Assembly (NCBI GenBank): GCA_024690605.1
Contig: JAILOV010000006.1
Span: 62,001-126,000 of the forward strand
Length of the DNA: 64,000 bases
Reading direction: 5' to 3'
Source of the DNA: Lachnospiraceae bacterium
GTDB lineage: Bacteria; Bacillota; Clostridia; Lachnospirales; Lachnospiraceae
Shown piece by piece: positions 43,985 through 52,683 of the stretch (positions are counted from its first letter, which is position 1; every line of letters starts with the position of its first letter). The translations under genes and the position numbers were made by a program. A model generated the notes under the pieces. The model had not been told where the DNA came from. It did not search any database and worked only from the letters and a program-made list of their open reading frames with translations.

Positions 43985-45499
43985 TTGCACAAATTTCTGC
44001 ATCACAGGGATTCTGATGACACCCCGCGCGGGTCGATCCGCCTGCAGTTCACCATCGTGTTCATTGCGCTGACGGCGGGCATGATCGCACTCTGTCTCCT
44101 GCTGAACAGTCTGCTGCTCAGGCCCTATTATCTCGCCAAAAAGACAGACGCGGTCCGAAACGCTTTTCAGAGCGTCAATGAAGCGGCGAGCCGGGGAGAG
44201 ATCAACACGGCGGCATTTGACGTGGAACTGCAGCAGATCGGTGCGAAATATGACATCCGGCTGCTCGTGCTCGACGGCGAATCCCAGACCATCAAATCCT
44301 CATCGGATGATCCGGAGCGCATGGCCAGGCTTCTCTGGAACAACATCCTGTCCGTGAATGAGAACGGAACCTCGGTAGAAGCAATCGAAATTACGAACAA
44401 TTATACGCTGCAAATCGAAAACCATCATGACACGGAAACACAGGACCTGATCTGCTGGGGGTATCTGGACAACGGCAACATGTTTCTGATCGAAAGTGCC
44501 GTTGACTCGATCGACGAAGCGGCAGCGCTGGGGAGACGGCTTCTGACCATGGTGGGGCTTCCGGCCATTGCGGCCGGGGCGCTTCTGGTGTTCTTCATCA
44601 CCGGGCAGATGACGAAGCCGATCACGGATCTGTCGGTCCTCTCCGAAAAGATGAAGACGCTGCATTTTGACGAGAAATATCAGGGCCGGGCGGGCAATGA
44701 GCTGGATCTGCTCGGAGACAACCTGAATGATCTTTCTTCGGCGCTCGAGCACACGATCTCGGAATTAAAGACCGCGAACAACGAACTGAAGCGTGATATC
44801 GCCCGGAAAGAAGAGATCGACGCGGAGCGTCGGGAATTTCTGTCCAATGTGGCGCATGAACTGAAGACACCGATCGCTCTCATCCAGGGCTATGCCGAGG
44901 GTCTGCAGGAGGGCGTCAGTGATGATGCGGAGAGCAGAAGGGAATACTGCGAGGTGATCGTCGATGAAGCCGGCCGCATGAACCGTCTCGTGCGGGAACT
45001 GACAACGCTTTCCCAGCTGGAATCCGGTGAGAATCCCGCATGTTTCGAGAGATTTGACATCACGGAGCTGATCCGTAACTATCTGCGCTCTGTGCAGCTG
45101 CTCATTGACCGGGCAGAGGCTTCCCTCAGAATGGAGGACTATCCGGAGATCCATGTCTGGGCGGATGAATTCCTCACGGAGGAGGTGCTGCAGAATTATG
45201 TGACCAACGCGCTGCAGCACCTGGCAGGGGAGCGGGTGATCGAGATCCGTCTGGAAAAGAGGGAAAGAGTTGTCCGTGTCAGCGTGTTCAATACGGGTGA
45301 ACAGATCCCGGCGGAGAGTGTTGCACAGATCTGGGACAAGTTTTACAAGGTTGATAAGGCCAGAACGCGGGAATACGGCGGCAGCGGGATCGGACTCTCC
45401 ATCGTGAGAGCCGTTATGGAAGCCATGCACCGGGATTACGGGGTGGTCAATTATGAAAACGGTGTGGAATTTTGGTTTGAGCTTGAAACAACGACATAA
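43985..45499 (+). CDS. Sensor histidine kinase (orphan)
   Basis: A 504-aa membrane kinase starting with TTG after AAAGGAGAG. A membrane helix lies at about 22-45, an extracellular sensor domain at about 46-175 and a second helix at about 180-205, then HAMP (PITDLSVLSEKMKTL). The phosphoacceptor motif is NVAHELKTPIALIQGYAEGL, the N box is VTNALQHL, and the G box is GGSGIGLSIV. No response regulator gene is adjacent, so its partner lies elsewhere. The following gene, a lipoprotein with its own promoter, may be unrelated. Confidence 0.92.
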   Translation: MHKFLHHRDSDDTPRGSIRLQFTIVFIALTAGMIALCLLLNSLLLRPYYLAKKTDAVRNAFQSVNEAASRGEINTAAFDVELQQIGAKYDIRLLVLDGESQTIKSSSDDPERMARLLWNNILSVNENGTSVEAIEITNNYTLQIENHHDTETQDLICWGYLDNGNMFLIESAVDSIDEAAALGRRLLTMVGLPAIAAGALLVFFITGQMTKPITDLSVLSEKMKTLHFDEKYQGRAGNELDLLGDNLNDLSSALEHTISELKTANNELKRDIARKEEIDAERREFLSNVAHELKTPIALIQGYAEGLQEGVSDDAESRREYCEVIVDEAGRMNRLVRELTTLSQLESGENPACFERFDITELIRNYLRSVQLLIDRAEASLRMEDYPEIHVWADEFLTEEVLQNYVTNALQHLAGERVIEIRLEKRERVVRVSVFNTGEQIPAESVAQIWDKFYKVDKARTREYGGSGIGLSIVRAVMEAMHRDYGVVNYENGVEFWFELETTT

Positions 45500-45504
45500 A
45501 AATG

Positions 45505-45513
45505 TGGTATAAT
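45505..45513 (+). promoter_or_regulatory. Extended -10 promoter of the lipoprotein gene
   Basis: TGGTATAAT (45505-45513) is a consensus extended -10. A TTGAAA lies 19 bp further upstream, inside the end of the kinase gene. The lipoprotein start is 42 bp downstream. Confidence 0.6.
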
Positions 45514-45554
45514 ACGCACTGTGATTTTATGATTTCGCTGGAGGAAGATTTGCG

Positions 45555-46442
45555 ATGAGGTTCTGCAAAACCGGAACGATCCTGGGAACAGCGGTGGTCT
45601 GCAGCGTGCTGCTTGCCGGATGCGGTGAGAAATTTCCGACGCTGACGCAGGAAGAATATGATCTGATCGTCAATTATTCGGCGGGGGTGCTGTCCAAATA
45701 CAACTCTCAGAACGGTGATAAACTGACACGTCTGATCCCGGATCCGGTGGAAGAGACGGCCGCCGGGGAGGAAATGCCTCCCGAGCAGCCGGCAGCTCCG
45801 GAGAAGTCGGCGCAGAGCGCTCCGGCAAAACCGTCGGAGGAAGCGCCTGTTGAGGAAACACCGATCGTCCCGGCATCGCAGGAAGACACCGGGGAGGAAC
45901 CCGGGGTGATCATCCCTTCGGAAGAGGAAGGGACGCAGGCTTCCGAAGACAATACGGAGGAGAGCGGCGGCGCGGCCGAAGAGACGGCCCAGGCGGCAGC
46001 TGTGGAGAATGCGGTCGATATCGGTGGCAACGATCTGCTGCAGAAGATGCAGAGCGGCATCGCTGTGGACTTTAACGGCTACTATGTGCTGAACAGCTAT
46101 CCGGACAATGCGACGGGCGGGACGGTGCTGACGGCGGAGCCCGGTTGCAGGCTGCTCATTCTTTCCTTCTCGCTTCGCAATGAGACCGGCAATTCGGTTG
46201 ATGTCAATCTGCTGAGTTCCAATCCGACCTTTACGCTGATCCTGAACGGACAGCCGGTGAGCAAGAATCTGGTGACGGTTCTGGACAATGATTTCAGTAC
46301 TTATATCGGGACGATCCCCGGCGGGAATTCTGCCGGAGCCGTGCTGTGCTTCCAGATCCGGGAAGGGCAGGCCAAGTCGATCGACACGTTGAATCTGAAG
46401 ATAAACTATCGCGGCGAGGAGCAGGTCCTCAGGATCGAATAG
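45555..46442 (+). CDS. Putative lipoprotein with C-terminal DUF4352-like beta domain
   Basis: The 295-aa protein has a lipoprotein signal (LLAGC at about 18-22). A region of about 110 residues rich in Glu, Pro and Ala (50-155) forms a spacer, and a C-terminal domain (about 165-295) has a beta pattern, with LLILSFSLRNETGNSV followed by VNLLSSNPTFTLILNG, resembling telokinin/DUF4352-type immunoglobulin-like lipoprotein domains. The role is unknown. The ribosome binding site GGAGGAAG is strong. Confidence 0.75.
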   Translation: MRFCKTGTILGTAVVCSVLLAGCGEKFPTLTQEEYDLIVNYSAGVLSKYNSQNGDKLTRLIPDPVEETAAGEEMPPEQPAAPEKSAQSAPAKPSEEAPVEETPIVPASQEDTGEEPGVIIPSEEEGTQASEDNTEESGGAAEETAQAAAVENAVDIGGNDLLQKMQSGIAVDFNGYYVLNSYPDNATGGTVLTAEPGCRLLILSFSLRNETGNSVDVNLLSSNPTFTLILNGQPVSKNLVTVLDNDFSTYIGTIPGGNSAGAVLCFQIREGQAKSIDTLNLKINYRGEEQVLRIE

Positions 46443-46485
46443 GGAGAACTTTTTTTGGCATTATCTTTCCATTCGACGGAAAACA

Positions 46486-46494
46486 TGCTATAAT
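46486..46494 (+). promoter_or_regulatory. Extended -10 promoter of cheV
   Basis: TGCTATAAT (46486-46494) is an extended -10 with only a weak -35 (TTTCCA, 17 bp upstream). It lies 68 bp before the cheV start and probably serves both cheV and the downstream repeat-protein gene. Confidence 0.55.
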
Positions 46495-46562
46495 TTTCTT
46501 TGATTGTGTTAAGAAACACAGCAGTCCTGTGACAGACAAAGATAACGGAGGGCAAAGGCGGT

Positions 46563-47471
46563 ATGGATACAAAGATCCTGCTCGAAAGCGGCAGCAACGA
46601 ACTGGAGGTTCTGGAGTTTACGGTTGACAATCACGCCTACGGCATCAATGTGGCGAAGATCAAGGAGATCATCCCCTATGAGACCGTCACGCCGGTACCG
46701 AACGCACATCCGAGTATTGAGGGCATCTTTATGCCGCGTGATGTCATGATCACGGCGATCGATCTGCGCAACTGCCTGCAGCGCGGCGATTCCGAGCCGG
46801 GCGGCCTGTTCATCATCACCAATTTCAACAAGCTGGATATCGCTTTCCATGTGGATACGGTCATCGGGATCCACCGCGTCTCCTGGGTCGACATCATCAA
46901 GCCGAATGCGACGATCTCCAAAGCGGAGGAGAGCATTTCGACCGGCATCATCAAGTTTGAGGACCGTCTGATCATCATCCTCGACTTTGAGAAGATCGTC
47001 TCCGACATCAATCCCAATACGGGCCTGAAGATGGAGGATCTCAAGGGCTATGGCAATCGCACCAGGAACCGCATCCCGATCGTGCTGGCCGAGGATTCCC
47101 AGCTGCTGAACAAGCTGATCGTCGATTCCCTGAATCAGGCCGGCTATGACAATGTCAAGCATTTTGAAAACGGCAAGCAGGCCTATGATTACGTCAAGAA
47201 TTGCCGTGACAACGGAACGCTTGAGGAAAACGTGAAGTGCATCATCACGGATATCGAGATGCCGCTGATGGACGGCCATCGTTTCACCAAACTTCTGAAA
47301 AATGACGACGCGACGAAGAACATCCCGGTCGTCATCTTCTCTTCTCTGATCAACGAGGAGATGCGGCGTAAGGGCGACGCACTCGGTGCCAACCGTCAGA
47401 TGACCAAGCCGGAGATCGGAGATCTTGTGTCAGTGGTGGATGAGCTGGTAGGGATCAAGCCGGCTCAGTAA
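46563..47471 (+). CDS. cheV: Chemotaxis coupling protein CheV (CheW-REC)
   Basis: The 302-aa protein combines an N-terminal CheW domain (about 10-155; EVLEFTVDNHAYGINVAKIKEII, PRDVMITAIDL) with a C-terminal receiver (about 168-300). Receiver marks are LAEDSQ (acidic pair), IITDIEMPLMDG with the phospho-aspartate, FSS and the Lys in MTKPE. CheV links receptors to CheA and is tuned by phosphorylation. No cheA, cheY or flagellar gene lies in the window. It is followed 12 bp later by a large membrane protein with FliM-like motifs. Confidence 0.93.
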   Translation: MDTKILLESGSNELEVLEFTVDNHAYGINVAKIKEIIPYETVTPVPNAHPSIEGIFMPRDVMITAIDLRNCLQRGDSEPGGLFIITNFNKLDIAFHVDTVIGIHRVSWVDIIKPNATISKAEESISTGIIKFEDRLIIILDFEKIVSDINPNTGLKMEDLKGYGNRTRNRIPIVLAEDSQLLNKLIVDSLNQAGYDNVKHFENGKQAYDYVKNCRDNGTLEENVKCIITDIEMPLMDGHRFTKLLKNDDATKNIPVVIFSSLINEEMRRKGDALGANRQMTKPEIGDLVSVVDELVGIKPAQ

Positions 47472-47483
47472 TGAGACAGGTAC

Positions 47484-50400
47484 ATGAATTCCAGTAGCGA
47501 GAGTTATCTTGACAGTCTGCTGTCCGCCATGATGAGCGGCGGCAGGAAGAAGAATAAAGAAGAGAGCGGGGAGCCTGCGCAGGAGTCTGTGACGGATGCG
47601 CAGGCTCCTGTTGATGCGCGCGATGTGACAGAAATCATCGATGATGATTTTGCCGGTGAGAGCAAAGATCTTCAGGAGATCAGTGATCTCCTGAAGGCTG
47701 CGGATGAACATGTCATCGTGGATCCCGAACTGGCGGCTGAGTTCGCGGAGTTCCAGGAGCCGCCCAAGGTTCAAGCACCGACCATGAACGAGTGGATCGA
47801 AAAGGTGACACCGAAGGCGGAACCGGAGGAAGAGCCGCAGACGCCCCCGGAGCCCATGCCGATGCCTGCGCCGGCGGAGATGGCCGTATCCGATCCGATC
47901 CCTGCGCCGATCCCCGAAACCGCTGCGGATGTGACCGCCGATTTGATCGCGGAAGCGATATCGAGGCCGGAGCCCGAACCGGAATCGATTCCCGAACCGG
48001 AGCCGATTCCTGAGCCTGAACCGATTACGGAGCCAATCCTTGAGCCTGTACCTGAGGTGATCCCGGAACCTGAAGCAGTTCCTGAACCGGAGCCGATCCC
48101 GGAACCGGAACCGACCCCTGAACCGGAGCTGATCCTTGAGCCTGAACCGATTCCCGAACCGGAACCGATCCCGGAGCCTGTGATGCCGGAACAGCCTGCT
48201 GATGCGGTTGCGGATGAAGAGTCCGCGGATATCGCGTCGATCATTGCTGCGATGGACGGAGAAGCGCCGTCTGCAGAACCGACCCCCGAACCGGAATTGA
48301 TCCTCGAGCCTGTACCTGAGGCGATCCCGGAACCTGAAGCAGTTCCTGAACCGGAACCGATCCCCGAGCCCGGGCCAATCCCGGAGCCGGTAGCTGAGCC
48401 TGCAGCGGAACCTGCACCCGAACCCGAACCTGCGTCGATCCCGGAGCCTGAGCCGATTTCGGAACCCGAACCGGCACCCGCACCTGTGATGCCGGAACTT
48501 TCCGGCGATCCCAATGCGACGATGGATCTCGATGATATCGCGGCGATGTTTGCGGCGATGGGCGGCGACACACCTGCAACGGAAGCCCCTGCAGAAGAGG
48601 CGGCTCCTGCACCGGAACCGATCCCGGAACCTGAACCGATCCCCGAGCCCGAGCCAATCCCGGAGCCGGTAGCTGAGCCTGCAGCGGAACCTGCACCGGA
48701 ACCCGAGGCAGCACCGGAACCCGAGCCGGAACCGGCACCTGCACCCGAACCGGAACCTGCACCCGCACCTGCGATGCCGGAACTCTCCGGCGATCCGAAT
48801 GCCAAGATGGATCCCGACGATATCGCGGCACTGTTTGCGGCGATGGGCGGAGACGCACCCGCAGCGGAAGCCCCTGCAGAAGAAGCGGCTCCTGCACCGG
48901 AACCCGAGGCAGCACCCGAACCCGAACCTGCGCCGGAACCCGAGGCAGCGCCCGAACCGGAACCCGAGGCAGCGCCCGAACCGGAACCTGCACCCGCACC
49001 TGCGATGCCGGAACTCTCCGGCGATCCGAATGCCAAGATGGATCCCGATGATATCGCTGCGCTGATCGCTTCCATGAGCGGAGATGAAGCGGGAGAAGAG
49101 CCGGCGGCTGAACCGGCGCCCGAACCGGAGCCCGCATCGGAACCGGCGGAAGCGGAACCCGATATCCTGAACGATCTTCCCGAGGCAGTGGAAGAACCGG
49201 CAGGTGAAGATCCTGATTTGGACCACATGACGCAGGAAGAGATCGCCCGCCTTTTCGTCGGCGAGGAGCTTCCGGCTGCGGCAGCTCCCGCTGTTGATGA
49301 TTCCGAGGATGCCGCGGCAGAGATCGATGCGCTCATGAGCACACTCATGAGTGACGGAGAACCGCAGGAAGAGACACCTGCACCGGCCCCTGCGCCGGAA
49401 GAAAACAATGAACCGGAACCCGCGGCGGATATGTCCGATGAGGAAGCGTTGGCTGCCATGCTTTCGGAAGGCATGGACGGCGCAACCGATATGCCTGAAG
49501 GCGGAGAAGAGGCGGAGGGCGAAGAAAGTGAGGAAGGCGGGGAAGGTGAGAAGAAGCCCGGTTTCCTGGCGCGCCTGATCGCCCGTCTGTTCAAAGGCGG
49601 GAAAAAGGAGCAGAAGGAGGCTGTTGATCCAAACAGTATCGATGGTCTGATGGATCTGGATGAAGCCGCCGGGATCATCAAAGAAAAGAAAGAAGGGATC
49701 TTCAAACGGATCGCAAAGGCACTCACCGAATCCGTGGAGGATATGGAAGAAGCGGAGGCCGCGGAGCTCGCTGCGGCTGCCAGTGATGCCGACGCGCTGG
49801 CGAATCTGTCCGACGAGAACCAGAAGATTCTGGAGGAACTGAACGGAAAGCCTGCGGAAGAAGACGGGGGCAAGAAGGGCAAAAAGGAAAAGAAGAAAAA
49901 GGAAAAGAAGCCCAAGAAGGAAAAGCCCAAGAAGGAGCCCAAGCCCAAAAAGGAAAAGAAACCCAAGAAGGAAAAGCCCAAGAAGGAGAAGCCGGCGGGA
50001 CCTCCGGTCAAACGCATTCCGCCCGGACGCTTTGTACTGGCCTTTGCTTTTGCGATCACGCTGGGGATCCTGTTGTCCATGCCGACGCTTCTCCTGCCGG
50101 AATACAATGCCTTAAGCGACGCGCAGGCTGCCTATGACCGCGGCGATTACAAAACAGCCTATGAGTATTATTACGGCAAGAAACTCGAGGCGGAGGATAT
50201 GACGCGCTTCCAGCAGTCGTGGCTGATCTACACCATGCAGCGCTATCAGGATGCTTATAACAACTACATTTTTGCCGGCCGCCCGACCGATGCGCTGAAC
50301 GCGCTGATAAAGGGCATACAGGCCTATGACGAGATCTACGCGGCCGCGGAGACCTATAATGTGCAGGGGAATGTCACGCAGAACTATGAGAACATCGTGT

Positions 50401-50516
50401 ACTTCCTGGAGGATCGCTTTGGTCTGACGGTAGAGGACGCGAAGGAACTGATCGCCATAGAGGATCCGCAGGAATACACAAGGCGTCTGCAGGAGATCAC
50501 CGGTTCGGAGAAGTAG
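47484..50516 (+). CDS. Membrane protein with Pro-Glu repeat linkers and repeated FliM/FliY-like EIDALL motifs
   Basis: A 1010-aa protein whose start follows cheV by 12 bp. Residues about 160-560 are Pro-Glu/Pro-Ala repeats, interrupted by short helices of one kind: [14 protein letters not shown] (7-19), [14 protein letters not shown] (247-260), [14 protein letters not shown] (349-362), [14 protein letters not shown] (444-457), [14 protein letters not shown] (521-534), [10 protein letters not shown] (582-591), [15 protein letters not shown] (611-625) and [14 protein letters not shown] (653-666). These resemble the LSQxEIDALL peptide of FliM/FliY that binds CheY-P. A Lys/Pro-rich segment (about 800-840) precedes one membrane helix (849-872), and about 138 helical, TPR-like residues are outside. 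Motifs would be cytoplasmic. Confidence 0.75.
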   Translation: MNSSSESYLDSLLSAMMSGGRKKNKEESGEPAQESVTDAQAPVDARDVTEIIDDDFAGESKDLQEISDLLKAADEHVIVDPELAAEFAEFQEPPKVQAPTMNEWIEKVTPKAEPEEEPQTPPEPMPMPAPAEMAVSDPIPAPIPETAADVTADLIAEAISRPEPEPESIPEPEPIPEPEPITEPILEPVPEVIPEPEAVPEPEPIPEPEPTPEPELILEPEPIPEPEPIPEPVMPEQPADAVADEESADIASIIAAMDGEAPSAEPTPEPELILEPVPEAIPEPEAVPEPEPIPEPGPIPEPVAEPAAEPAPEPEPASIPEPEPISEPEPAPAPVMPELSGDPNATMDLDDIAAMFAAMGGDTPATEAPAEEAAPAPEPIPEPEPIPEPEPIPEPVAEPAAEPAPEPEAAPEPEPEPAPAPEPEPAPAPAMPELSGDPNAKMDPDDIAALFAAMGGDAPAAEAPAEEAAPAPEPEAAPEPEPAPEPEAAPEPEPEAAPEPEPAPAPAMPELSGDPNAKMDPDDIAALIASMSGDEAGEEPAAEPAPEPEPASEPAEAEPDILNDLPEAVEEPAGEDPDLDHMTQEEIARLFVGEELPAAAAPAVDDSEDAAAEIDALMSTLMSDGEPQEETPAPAPAPEENNEPEPAADMSDEEALAAMLSEGMDGATDMPEGGEEAEGEESEEGGEGEKKPGFLARLIARLFKGGKKEQKEAVDPNSIDGLMDLDEAAGIIKEKKEGIFKRIAKALTESVEDMEEAEAAELAAAASDADALANLSDENQKILEELNGKPAEEDGGKKGKKEKKKKEKKPKKEKPKKEPKPKKEKKPKKEKPKKEKPAGPPVKRIPPGRFVLAFAFAITLGILLSMPTLLLPEYNALSDAQAAYDRGDYKTAYEYYYGKKLEAEDMTRFQQSWLIYTMQRYQDAYNNYIFAGRPTDALNALIKGIQAYDEIYAAAETYNVQGNVTQNYENIVYFLEDRFGLTVEDAKELIAIEDPQEYTRRLQEITGSEK
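48183..49082 (+). repeat. Imperfect in-gene repeats ([15 protein letters not shown] units)
   Basis: Four imperfect copies start at 48183, 48489, 48774 and 49005 (spacing 306, 285 and 231 bp), each with MPE..., an acidic stretch and a DIAAxxAxM helix, separated by (PEPx)n-coding DNA. Copies 3 and 4 are almost identical at DNA level over their first 50 bp, suggesting recent duplication. Differences in spacing come from the number of Pro-Glu units. Confidence 0.8.
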
Positions 50517-50518
50517 AA

Positions 50519-51127
50519 ATGATCGCTGTCATCGATTACGGCGCGGGCAATATCCGCAGTGTAGAAAAAGCCTTGCAGGCACTGAATCAGACCGTGAAGA
50601 TCACGGATGATGCTGCGGAGATCCGGCGCGCGGACCATGTGATCCTGCCCGGGGTCGGCATGTTCGGTGACGCGATGAAGAGACTTGATGCGTCGGGACT
50701 GTCGGATACGATCCGTGACACGATCGCGTCGGGCACACCTTTTCTCGGTATCTGTCTGGGACTTCAGCTGCTTTTTGAAGAAAGCGAGGAATCCCCCGGC
50801 GTTCCGGGACTGTCCGTTCTCTCCGGCAGGATCCGTCGTCTTCCCGAAGGAGATGGGCGGAAGATCCCGCAGATCGGCTGGAATGACCTCCGTTTTCCGC
50901 GGGAGGGTCGGCTTTTCCGGGGACTGGATAACGAAGCCCCTTATGTTTATTTTGTACATTCCTTTTATCTGGAGGCGGCGGATCCCTCGATCGTGACAGC
51001 AACCTGCGCTTACGGTGCCACCGTTCACGCTTCGATCGAAAAGGACAACGTTTTTGCCTGTCAGTTTCACCCGGAGAAGAGCAGTGATCTCGGGATGAAG
51101 ATACTGGACAATTTCGTTCATATTTAA
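50519..51127 (+). CDS. hisH: Imidazole glycerol phosphate synthase, glutaminase subunit
   Basis: HisH hydrolyses glutamine and passes ammonia to HisF. The 202-aa class I amidotransferase has IDYGAGNIRSVEKAL at the N terminus, the nucleophile elbow FLGICLGLQLL and the His-Glu pair in CQFHPEKSS, with the conserved YFVHSFY. It begins 2 bp after the previous stop. Only hisH and hisF of the histidine pathway are present here. Confidence 0.96.
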   Translation: MIAVIDYGAGNIRSVEKALQALNQTVKITDDAAEIRRADHVILPGVGMFGDAMKRLDASGLSDTIRDTIASGTPFLGICLGLQLLFEESEESPGVPGLSVLSGRIRRLPEGDGRKIPQIGWNDLRFPREGRLFRGLDNEAPYVYFVHSFYLEAADPSIVTATCAYGATVHASIEKDNVFACQFHPEKSSDLGMKILDNFVHI

Positions 51128-51202
51128 TACTTCCCGGATACTTTCAGAAGATGGCGGCATGAGCAGATCCGATCATCAGGTCGCAGAACAGAGGAGAGAA
51201 AA

Positions 51203-51988
51203 GTGCTCACCAAGCGTATCATTCCCTGCCTGGACGTCAAGGACGGCCGGGTGGTCAAGGGCATCAATTTTGTTTCCCTGCGTGACGCGGGAGACCCGGT
51301 CAGTGTCGGCGAAGCCTATTCCCGCGAGGGTGCGGACGAACTGGTCTTTTTGGATATCACGGCGACATCGGACAAGAGAAATATCGTGGCCGATATGGTG
51401 CGTCGCGTTGCCGAGCGGGTGTTCATCCCGTTTACGGTTGGCGGCGGCATCCGTTCGGTAGAAGACATCCGTGCGATCCTCAGAGAAGGCGCGGACAAGG
51501 TGGCAGTCAATTCCGCGGCGATCGATCATCCGGAGCTGATCAGTGAGGGCGCGGAGAAATTCGGCAGCCAGTGCATCGTCGTCGCCATCGATGCCAAACG
51601 CTACGATGAGGGCGACCGCTGGCACATCTTTCAGGCGGGCGGCAGGATCGATACCGGGATCGATGCGGTGGAATGGGCCAGAGAAGCGGAACGCCGCGGT
51701 GCCGGCGAGATCCTGCTCACCAGTATGGACGGTGACGGCACAAAGAACGGCTATGATCTGACACTCACACGGGCGGTCGCGGATGCGGTGAAGATCCCGG
51801 TGATCGCGTCCGGAGGGGCGGGCTCGCCGGAGCATTTTTACGAAGCACTCACAGCAGGCGGCGCGGATGCCGCGCTTGCGGCATCGCTTTTCCATTACAA
51901 AGAACTGACCATCCGTCAGGTCAAGGATTATCTCATGGAAAAAGGTGTATCGATCCGCCCCTGTCCGCGGGAGAAAGACGCTTCATGA
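51203..51988 (+). CDS. hisF: Imidazole glycerol phosphate synthase, cyclase subunit
   Basis: The 261-aa (beta/alpha)8 protein closes the imidazole ring. It has the N-terminal [18 protein letters not shown] (catalytic Asp), the FVGGGIR-like phosphate motif [11 protein letters not shown], and [15 protein letters not shown] (second catalytic Asp). It starts with GTG after GAGGAGAG. The TGA overlaps the ATG of ung by 4 bp. Confidence 0.96.
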   Translation: MLTKRIIPCLDVKDGRVVKGINFVSLRDAGDPVSVGEAYSREGADELVFLDITATSDKRNIVADMVRRVAERVFIPFTVGGGIRSVEDIRAILREGADKVAVNSAAIDHPELISEGAEKFGSQCIVVAIDAKRYDEGDRWHIFQAGGRIDTGIDAVEWAREAERRGAGEILLTSMDGDGTKNGYDLTLTRAVADAVKIPVIASGGAGSPEHFYEALTAGGADAALAASLFHYKELTIRQVKDYLMEKGVSIRPCPREKDAS

Positions 51989-52683
51989 GCGCGATCACCG
52001 GCGACTGGGAGAAAGCACTCTCGGGAGAGTTTAAGAAACCCTATTACGCAGAGCTTTATCGTTTTGTCCGTCAGGAGTATCAGTCTCATGTGGTCTATCC
52101 TCCTTCGGAGGATATTTTTAACGCTCTGCATTACACACCGCTGCATCAGGTGCGCGTGCTGATCCTCGGTCAGGACCCGTATCATGAACCGGGACAGGCA
52201 CACGGCCTCTGTTTTTCCGTTCTTCCGTCCACGCCGGAGCTGCCGCCGTCCTTGCAGAATATTTACAAAGAACTGCATGAGGATCTGGGCTGTTCGATCC
52301 CGAACAACGGCTACCTGAAGAAATGGGCGGATCAGGGGGTGCTGCTTTTGAATACGTTACTTACGGTGCGTGCCCATCAGGCTTTTTCCCATCAGGGGAA
52401 GGGCTGGGAAACCTTTACCGACGCGGTCATCGATGCGGTGAACCGGGAAGAGAGGCCGATCGTCTGTATGCTGTGGGGACGTCCGGCGCAGGAAAAAGCG
52501 GCACGGCTTACCAACAGGAATTTTCTGATCCTGAAGGCACCGCATCCCTCGCCGCTGTCAGCCTATCGCGGCTTTTTCGGGTGCGGGCATTTCAGTAAAT
52601 GCAATGAATTCCTGCAGCAGCACGGTGAACAGCCGATCGACTGGCAGATCGAAGACGTGGACAAGAAAGAGGAGAACAGATGA
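51985..52683 (+). CDS. ung: Uracil-DNA glycosylase, family 1
   Basis: Ung removes uracil from DNA. The 232-aa protein has the water-activating motif [15 protein letters not shown], the uracil-specific LLNTLLTV region and the leucine-loop motif [14 protein letters not shown]. The ATG overlaps the hisF stop and the TGA overlaps the ATG of the next kinase (ATGA in both cases), so an unrelated set of genes is translationally coupled. Confidence 0.96.
   Translation: MSAITGDWEKALSGEFKKPYYAELYRFVRQEYQSHVVYPPSEDIFNALHYTPLHQVRVLILGQDPYHEPGQAHGLCFSVLPSTPELPPSLQNIYKELHEDLGCSIPNNGYLKKWADQGVLLLNTLLTVRAHQAFSHQGKGWETFTDAVIDAVNREERPIVCMLWGRPAQEKAARLTNRNFLILKAPHPSPLSAYRGFFGCGHFSKCNEFLQQHGEQPIDWQIEDVDKKEENR

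Noticed and set aside
47985-49150. Repeated DNA that could be taken for a CRISPR array
   Set aside because: The repeats are in frame, degenerate, code for Pro-Glu and helix motifs, and are not separated by unique spacers of constant length; no cas genes are near.
47430-50107. Two long antisense frames (598 and 778 codons) over the repeat protein, one Arg/Phe-rich, one Ser/Gly-rich
   Set aside because: They result from the Pro-Glu codon repeats read backwards; no start context or family resemblance is seen.
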